From: Microbacteriaceae bacterium
Lineage (GTDB): Bacteria > Actinomycetota > Actinomycetes > Actinomycetales > Microbacteriaceae
NCBI GenBank assembly: GCA_009780695.1
Contig: WQZN01000019.1
Location: 1 to 44,674, forward strand
Length of the DNA stretch: 44,674 nt
Reading direction: 5' to 3'
This document shows, one piece after another, positions 41,043 through 44,674 of the stretch. Within the stretch, counting starts at the first letter, position 1, and every line of letters starts with the position of its first letter. The position numbers and the translations under genes were made by a program. The notes beneath the pieces were generated by a model. It searched no databases. It saw nothing but the letters and a program-made list of their open reading frames with translations, and was not told the DNA's origin.

Positions 41043-42872
41043 ATGACAGCTCAGGAAACGACGCCCGGGGCGGCGGACGAGGCATCCGCACCCACCATCA
41101 CGTTCTCTGAGCTCGGCCTCAGCGACGCCGTCCTCAAGGGGTTGAAGGATGTCGGCTACGAGACCCCGTCGGCGATCCAGGCCGCGACGATCCCGCTGCT
41201 GCTCGAGGGCCGCGACGTCGTCGGCCTCGCCCAGACCGGCACCGGCAAGACGGCGGCGTTCGCGCTGCCCATCGTCTCGCGCCTCGATGCGTCGGCGAAG
41301 AAGCCGCAGGCGCTCGTGCTCTCCCCCACCCGCGAGCTCGCGCTGCAGGTCTGCGAGGCCTTCGAGTCGTACGCGGCGCACGTGCGCGGCGTGCACGTGC
41401 TGCCCGTCTACGGCGGCCAGGGCTACGGCGTGCAGCTCTCCGCGCTGCGCCGGGGCGTGCACGTCGTCGTCGGCACGCCGGGCCGCATCATGGACCACCT
41501 CGAGAAGGGCACCCTCGACCTCTCCGAGCTCAAATACCTCGTGCTCGACGAGGCCGACGAGATGCTCAAGATGGGCTTCGCGGAGGACGTCGAGACGATC
41601 CTCGCCGAGACCCCGGAGGAGAAGCAGGTCGCGCTGTTCTCGGCGACCATGCCGGCCAGCATCCGCCGCATCTCCGCGCAGTACCTGCGCGACCCGGAAG
41701 AGATCACGGTCAAGGCCAAGACCACGACGAGCGCCAACACGACGCAGCGCTACCTCGTCGTCTCGTACCCGCAGAAGGTCGACGCACTCACGCGCATCCT
41801 CGAGGTCGAGAACTTCGACGGCATGATCGTCTTCGTCCGCACGAAGAACGAGACGGAGACGCTCGCCGAGAAGCTCCGCGCCCGCGGCTACACGGCGGCG
41901 GCGATCAACGGCGACGTGCCGCAGGCCCAGCGCGAGCGCACCGTCGAGCAGCTCAAGGCGGCGAAGCTCGACATCCTCGTCGCGACGGATGTCGCAGCCC
42001 GCGGCCTCGACGTCGAGCGCATCAGCCACGTCGTCAACTACGACCTGCCCATCGACACCGAGTCGTACGTGCACCGCATCGGCCGCACGGGCCGTGCGGG
42101 CCGCAGCGGCGCCGCCATCAGCTTCGTCACGCCGCGCGAGCGCCGCATGCTCACCTCGATCGAGAAGGCGACGCGCCAGCCCGTCACGCAGATGCAGCTG
42201 CCGACCGTCGACGACATCAACTCGACGCGCCTCACCCGCTGGGACGACGCGATCACGACCGCGCTCGAGGCGGGCGACCGCATCTCGGCGTTCCGCGACA
42301 TCATCGCCCACTACGTCGAGCATCACGACGTGCCCGAGGCGGATGTCGCGGCGGCGCTCGCCGTCGTCGCGCAGGGCGACGAGCCGCTGCTCCTCTCGCC
42401 CGACGACGTGCTCAACCTGCCGGGCGACCGTCCGGACCGCCGTGAGCGCTTCGACCGCGATCGCGGCGACCGCCCCGAGCGCGGCGGCCGCTTCGACCGC
42501 GACGACCGTCGGGCCCCGGGCCCGCGCGGCGGACGAGGCGACCGCCGGGTGAGCGGCCCGCTCGCGCCGTACCGCATCGAGGTCGGCCGCCGTCAGCACG
42601 TCGACCCGCGTCAGATCGTCGGCGCGCTCGCCAACGAGGGCGGCCTGAACCGCGACGACTTCGGCGCGATCTCGATCTTCCCCGAGTTCTCGATCGTCGA
42701 GCTGCCTGCCGACCTGGGTGCGGATGTCCTGCACCGCCTCGACGACACCCGCATCAGCGGTCAGCGCATCGACATCAAGCCCGACCGCGGCCGTCGCGGC
42801 GGTGACCGCGGGTCGACCCGCGGCGACGAGCGTCCGCCGCGCAAGCCGCGCACCCCGCGCGGCGACCGCTGA
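41043..42872 (+). CDS. deaD: DEAD-box ATP-dependent RNA helicase (DeaD/CsdA type)
   Basis: RNA helicase of 609 residues acting in ribosome assembly, mRNA turnover or cold adaptation. Motifs in order: Q-motif region FSELGLSDAVLKGL, Walker A AQTGTGKT, PTRELA, TPGR, DEAD (LVLDEADEML), SATMP, then ARGLDVERISHVVNYD and HRIGRTGRAGR. A DbpA-type RNA-binding domain sits at about 505-580 (PYRIEVGRRQHVDPRQIVGAL), flanked by Arg/Gly/Asp-rich tails, and the C-terminus is basic. Convergent with the DUF72 gene, 7 nt apart. Confidence 0.96.
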   Translation: MTAQETTPGAADEASAPTITFSELGLSDAVLKGLKDVGYETPSAIQAATIPLLLEGRDVVGLAQTGTGKTAAFALPIVSRLDASAKKPQALVLSPTRELALQVCEAFESYAAHVRGVHVLPVYGGQGYGVQLSALRRGVHVVVGTPGRIMDHLEKGTLDLSELKYLVLDEADEMLKMGFAEDVETILAETPEEKQVALFSATMPASIRRISAQYLRDPEEITVKAKTTTSANTTQRYLVVSYPQKVDALTRILEVENFDGMIVFVRTKNETETLAEKLRARGYTAAAINGDVPQAQRERTVEQLKAAKLDILVATDVAARGLDVERISHVVNYDLPIDTESYVHRIGRTGRAGRSGAAISFVTPRERRMLTSIEKATRQPVTQMQLPTVDDINSTRLTRWDDAITTALEAGDRISAFRDIIAHYVEHHDVPEADVAAALAVVAQGDEPLLLSPDDVLNLPGDRPDRRERFDRDRGDRPERGGRFDRDDRRAPGPRGGRGDRRVSGPLAPYRIEVGRRQHVDPRQIVGALANEGGLNRDDFGAISIFPEFSIVELPADLGADVLHRLDDTRISGQRIDIKPDRGRRGGDRGSTRGDERPPRKPRTPRGDR

Positions 42873-42879
42873 GGCGTCA

Positions 42880-43758
42880 TCACCAGAGGGATGTCTGCAG
42901 GCCGGCGCCCGGCACGGGGCCGTCCCCGCCGATGAGCCGCTGAAGGTCGATCGCGTCGAACGGCTGCCGTTGGGTCGGGTTCGTGCGGTAGTCCTGATCG
43001 TCGAAGTAGAAGTACACGTCGGCCCGTTCGAGCCATCCGCGGATGCGCGCCGCGTGCTCTTCCAGCTGGGCAGTGCTGTGGCCCGTGGGGAAGAGCCGCA
43101 GCGCGTCGTCGAAACGCACGTAGACCAGGTCGGTCGTCACCACGTCGGCGATCGGCTGGTCGGCGAAGTTCGTGAGCACCGCAGCGATGTCGTGCTCGCG
43201 CAGCATTTCGAGATAGCGCGGCTGCGCGAAGCCCCTGTTGCGCACCTCGATCGCGTGGCGGAGGGCGCGATCGGGGACTGCCGCCAGCTCGGCATCGACC
43301 GTTCCGCCGTGCCGGGCGATGAACGTGCGCGCTTCGTCGACCGAGCGGGGCAGCCCGGCGAGGAATGCCTCGAGCACTGCGGAATCGAAGCCGAACGTCT
43401 TCGGGAACTGCCAGAGAATGGGCCCGAGCTTCTCGCGCAGCAGCAGCGGGCCGGATGCCAGGAACATCGCGACCTCACGCTCGGACCCCCGCAGCGGCCG
43501 CTCATGCGTGATCCCGCGCCACGCCTTGATGGAGAACACGAACCGCTCGTGCACCTGGTCGTGCCAGCGGCGGTACGTCGCCGGACGCTGCAGGTTGTGC
43601 CACGTCGCGTTGACCTCGACGGTCGGGATGCGATCGGCGAAGTAGCGGAGCTCGCCGGCCTTCGACACGTCGGATTGGTAGAACCCGTCAGCCTTGTTCC
43701 AGCTCGGCTTCGTCCACGACGAAGTGCCGACAAGAGCACGGAATCCGTTTGCGGTCAT
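42880..43758 (-). CDS. DUF72 (YecE-like) protein
   Basis: Conserved TIM-barrel-like family of 292 residues: an N-terminal VGTSSWTKPSW, EVNATWHNLQR, FVFSIKAWRGITH, LGPILWQFPKTF and the C-terminal YFYFDDQDYRTNP. Biochemical function is unknown across the family. Start chosen at 43758 because a TACCGT box (43766-43771) lies 7 nt upstream; an in-frame ATG at 43788 would add ten residues. Confidence 0.9.
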   Translation of the reverse strand: MTANGFRALVGTSSWTKPSWNKADGFYQSDVSKAGELRYFADRIPTVEVNATWHNLQRPATYRRWHDQVHERFVFSIKAWRGITHERPLRGSEREVAMFLASGPLLLREKLGPILWQFPKTFGFDSAVLEAFLAGLPRSVDEARTFIARHGGTVDAELAAVPDRALRHAIEVRNRGFAQPRYLEMLREHDIAAVLTNFADQPIADVVTTDLVYVRFDDALRLFPTGHSTAQLEEHAARIRGWLERADVYFYFDDQDYRTNPTQRQPFDAIDLQRLIGGDGPVPGAGLQTSLW

Positions 43759-43765
43759 GTCGCCC

Positions 43766-43771
43766 ACGGTA
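43766..43771 (-). promoter_or_regulatory. -10 box TACCGT of the DUF72 gene
   Basis: TACCGT on the minus strand, 7 nt before the ATG at 43758; it favours this start over 43788. Confidence 0.45.
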
Positions 43772-43871
43772 GCCGCGGGGTCCGACATCCACGGCGCCCC
43801 GCCTTGTGACTGCACCGATCGCCAGGAAGGCCGGCAGCCGGCTGTCAAGATGTTGCGCCGACTCGATGGGC

Positions 43872-44192
43872 TCAGCGCACCACGAACCCGGCCGCCTCCA
43901 GCGCCCGAATAAGCCGCCCGCGCCCAAGACCCATCGCGAACGCCGCGTTCGTCCGCACCCCACCGTCCCACTCGACCCGGATGCCGCCGGCGCTTCGTGC
44001 GACGACGAGCACGTCGTCGCGGTCGATCCAGGTGGGTCTGCCGAGCGCTGTCACGAGGATGCCGTTCTCATAGACCGCGATCCGAGCCAGCGGCCAGCTC
44101 GCCGAGATCGGCATCGCACCGACGTTCACGCCCAGCGACCAGGGTCGCGCACTTGCGAGAAGTGCGCCGCGGTCATCCGTCTCGTCGGTCAT
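43872..44192 (-). CDS. Hypothetical protein, possible PH-like fold
   Basis: I do not recognise a named family. The 106-residue protein is mostly predicted strands (PLARIAVYENGILVTAL, RPTWIDRDDVLVV, GIRVEWDGG) capped by one C-terminal helix (GRLIRALEAAGF), a layout like bacterial PH domains. No membrane helix or cysteine motif is present. The start at 44192 is not firmly fixed. It is the last gene before the tRNA fragment. Confidence 0.6.
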   Translation of the reverse strand: MTDETDDRGALLASARPWSLGVNVGAMPISASWPLARIAVYENGILVTALGRPTWIDRDDVLVVARSAGGIRVEWDGGVRTNAAFAMGLGRGRLIRALEAAGFVVR

Positions 44193-44281
44193 GCTCTCGA
44201 TCATCCCAGCCCGAGCCGGATACGACCTCGGCGCCGGGCTCTTGAATCCATGCTCATGGAGCGTTACGTGAGCAAAGAAAA

Positions 44282-44311
44282 AGGCCCGGAATTCGTTGGA
44301 GTTCCGGGCCT
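44282..44311 (-). terminator. Rho-independent terminator after tRNA-Pro
   Basis: Perfect 10-bp stem (44282-44291 and 44302-44311) with a 10-nt loop. On the minus strand it is followed by TTTTT-CTTT. It sits 2 nt beyond the tRNA CCA end. Confidence 0.9.
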
Positions 44312-44313
44312 GC

Positions 44314-44355
44314 TGGTCGGGCTGACAGGATTTGAACCTGCGACCCCCTGACCCC
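44314..44355 (-). tRNA. 3' half of tRNA-Pro (truncated, probable attachment site)
   Basis: The minus strand shows, in order: the end of the anticodon loop, the 3' anticodon stem (GTCAG), variable loop, a complete T arm (GCAGG-TTCAAAT-CCTGT), the 3' acceptor strand CAGCCCG, discriminator A and an encoded CCA. Acceptor position 72 is G, implying C1, which is characteristic of bacterial tRNA-Pro. Homology stops within the anticodon, and no 5' half follows. A break at the anticodon loop with the 3' end retained is the usual outcome of tyrosine-integrase insertion. The isoacceptor cannot be fixed because the anticodon is incomplete. Confidence 0.85.
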
Positions 44356-44356
44356 G

Positions 44357-44569
44357 TTGGCCGACGGAAAGCCATCATGGAAGGTCGCGACCGACTGCGG
44401 CGGCACGCTTTACATCGATCCGGATGCCACGCATCAGACCGCGACCGAAGCAATCGCGCTCGCCCAGTCGCTCGAGATCGGACGCGAGTTCCGGCTGTCG
44501 ATTCAGGGCAGCCTGTTGAACCCGTTCACGATCTCGGCATACTTGCTCGCGGCGACTCCGGTCGGTTGA
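44357..44569 (+). CDS. Hypothetical small ORF beyond the tRNA junction
   Basis: A 70-codon frame, with start uncertain (a TTG at 44357 or later). Its protein (WKVATDCGGTLYIDPDATHQ, then EAIALAQSLEIGREFRLSI) has balanced composition and looks protein-like, but I recognise no family. It begins one base after the tRNA fragment and its base composition appears less GC-rich than the genes to the left, in keeping with foreign DNA. It may be the 3' part of a gene cut by integration. Confidence 0.4.
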   Translation: MADGKPSWKVATDCGGTLYIDPDATHQTATEAIALAQSLEIGREFRLSIQGSLLNPFTISAYLLAATPVG

Positions 44570-44580
44570 CGACCCCACCC

Positions 44581-44674
44581 AACCCCGCCGCGCGAGAGCA
44601 TCAGCGCCGGCCGCCGTTCCTGATGTTGTCGAGAGTTGAGCACACCGTCGGCCACACGAGCATGGCGATGATTG
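44581..44674 (+). pseudogene. Possible tyrosine-recombinase C-terminal remnant (runs off window)
   Basis: The open frame to the window edge reads LSRVEHTVGHTSMAMI. This resembles the helix before the catalytic tyrosine in phage-type integrases (V..LLGHSS..MT..Y). The upstream catalytic boxes are not present in this frame, so it is either a decayed fragment or chance. The frame is open further upstream than annotated. Confidence 0.3.

Noticed and set aside
44375..44578. Minus-strand 67-codon frame beyond the tRNA fragment
   Set aside because: Overlaps the more protein-like plus-strand frame and has a charged low-complexity composition; kept only as a remote alternative.

Overview
The window reads as chromosomal DNA of a high-GC actinobacterium, probably of the family Microbacteriaceae. 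The actinobacterial assignment is well supported. A PASTA-type Ser/Thr kinase lies beside a class II DAHP synthase, a GarA/OdhI-type FHA protein is coupled to an FtsR-type MerR regulator, and many genes start 6-7 nt downstream of a TANNNT box, as in leaderless actinobacterial transcripts. The family-level call is inference from overall gene content.

Layout: 1-6.8 kb is a conserved actinobacterial block holding a truncated PASTA kinase, then aroG, a PlsC-like acyltransferase, a ROK glucokinase and, divergent from it, a FadD15-like acyl-CoA ligase. Then come def, pyc and an orphan ParA (6.8-11.7 kb). The regulatory cluster garA-ftsR-merR follows (11.8-13.7 kb). From 13.8 to 17.5 kb there are small housekeeping or hypothetical genes: a 4-TM protein, an LRV-repeat protein, a Nudix hydrolase, an SDR/azoreductase pair and a YbaK deacylase. 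A permease-YHS-YHS fusion with an overlapping ArsR gene (17.6-19.4 kb) looks like a self-regulated metal or metalloid operon. An APC transporter, two aldo-keto reductases, a SufS/GNAT pair and a GMC oxidoreductase follow (19.5-27.3 kb). Next is an ArsR-SRPBCC operon whose start codon sits inside a perfect palindrome.

The most distinctive locus is 28.4-32.0 kb. It is a tight three-gene operon encoding a secreted lipoprotein, a single polypeptide fusing an ECF T-component to two ABC ATPases, and an ECF S-component. It converges on metH (B12-dependent methionine synthase), and the two are separated by a perfect 30-bp hairpin. Vitamin uptake, possibly of a corrinoid, is a plausible role but is not proven. 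After metH come a phytoene-desaturase-like flavoenzyme, a lipase-maturation-factor-like membrane protein, a DUF1801 protein, ChrA, a YCII protein, a DEAD-box helicase and a DUF72 protein.

At the right edge a 3' half of tRNA-Pro with its own terminator abuts unrelated sequence. That sequence carries a small unknown ORF and a possible tyrosine-recombinase C-terminal remnant, so the window probably ends at the attachment-site boundary of an integrated element. There are no rRNA genes, CRISPR arrays or complete insertion sequences. No stretch longer than 300 bases lacks a gene; the longest, about 226 nt at 25416-25641, holds a 16-bp dyad.
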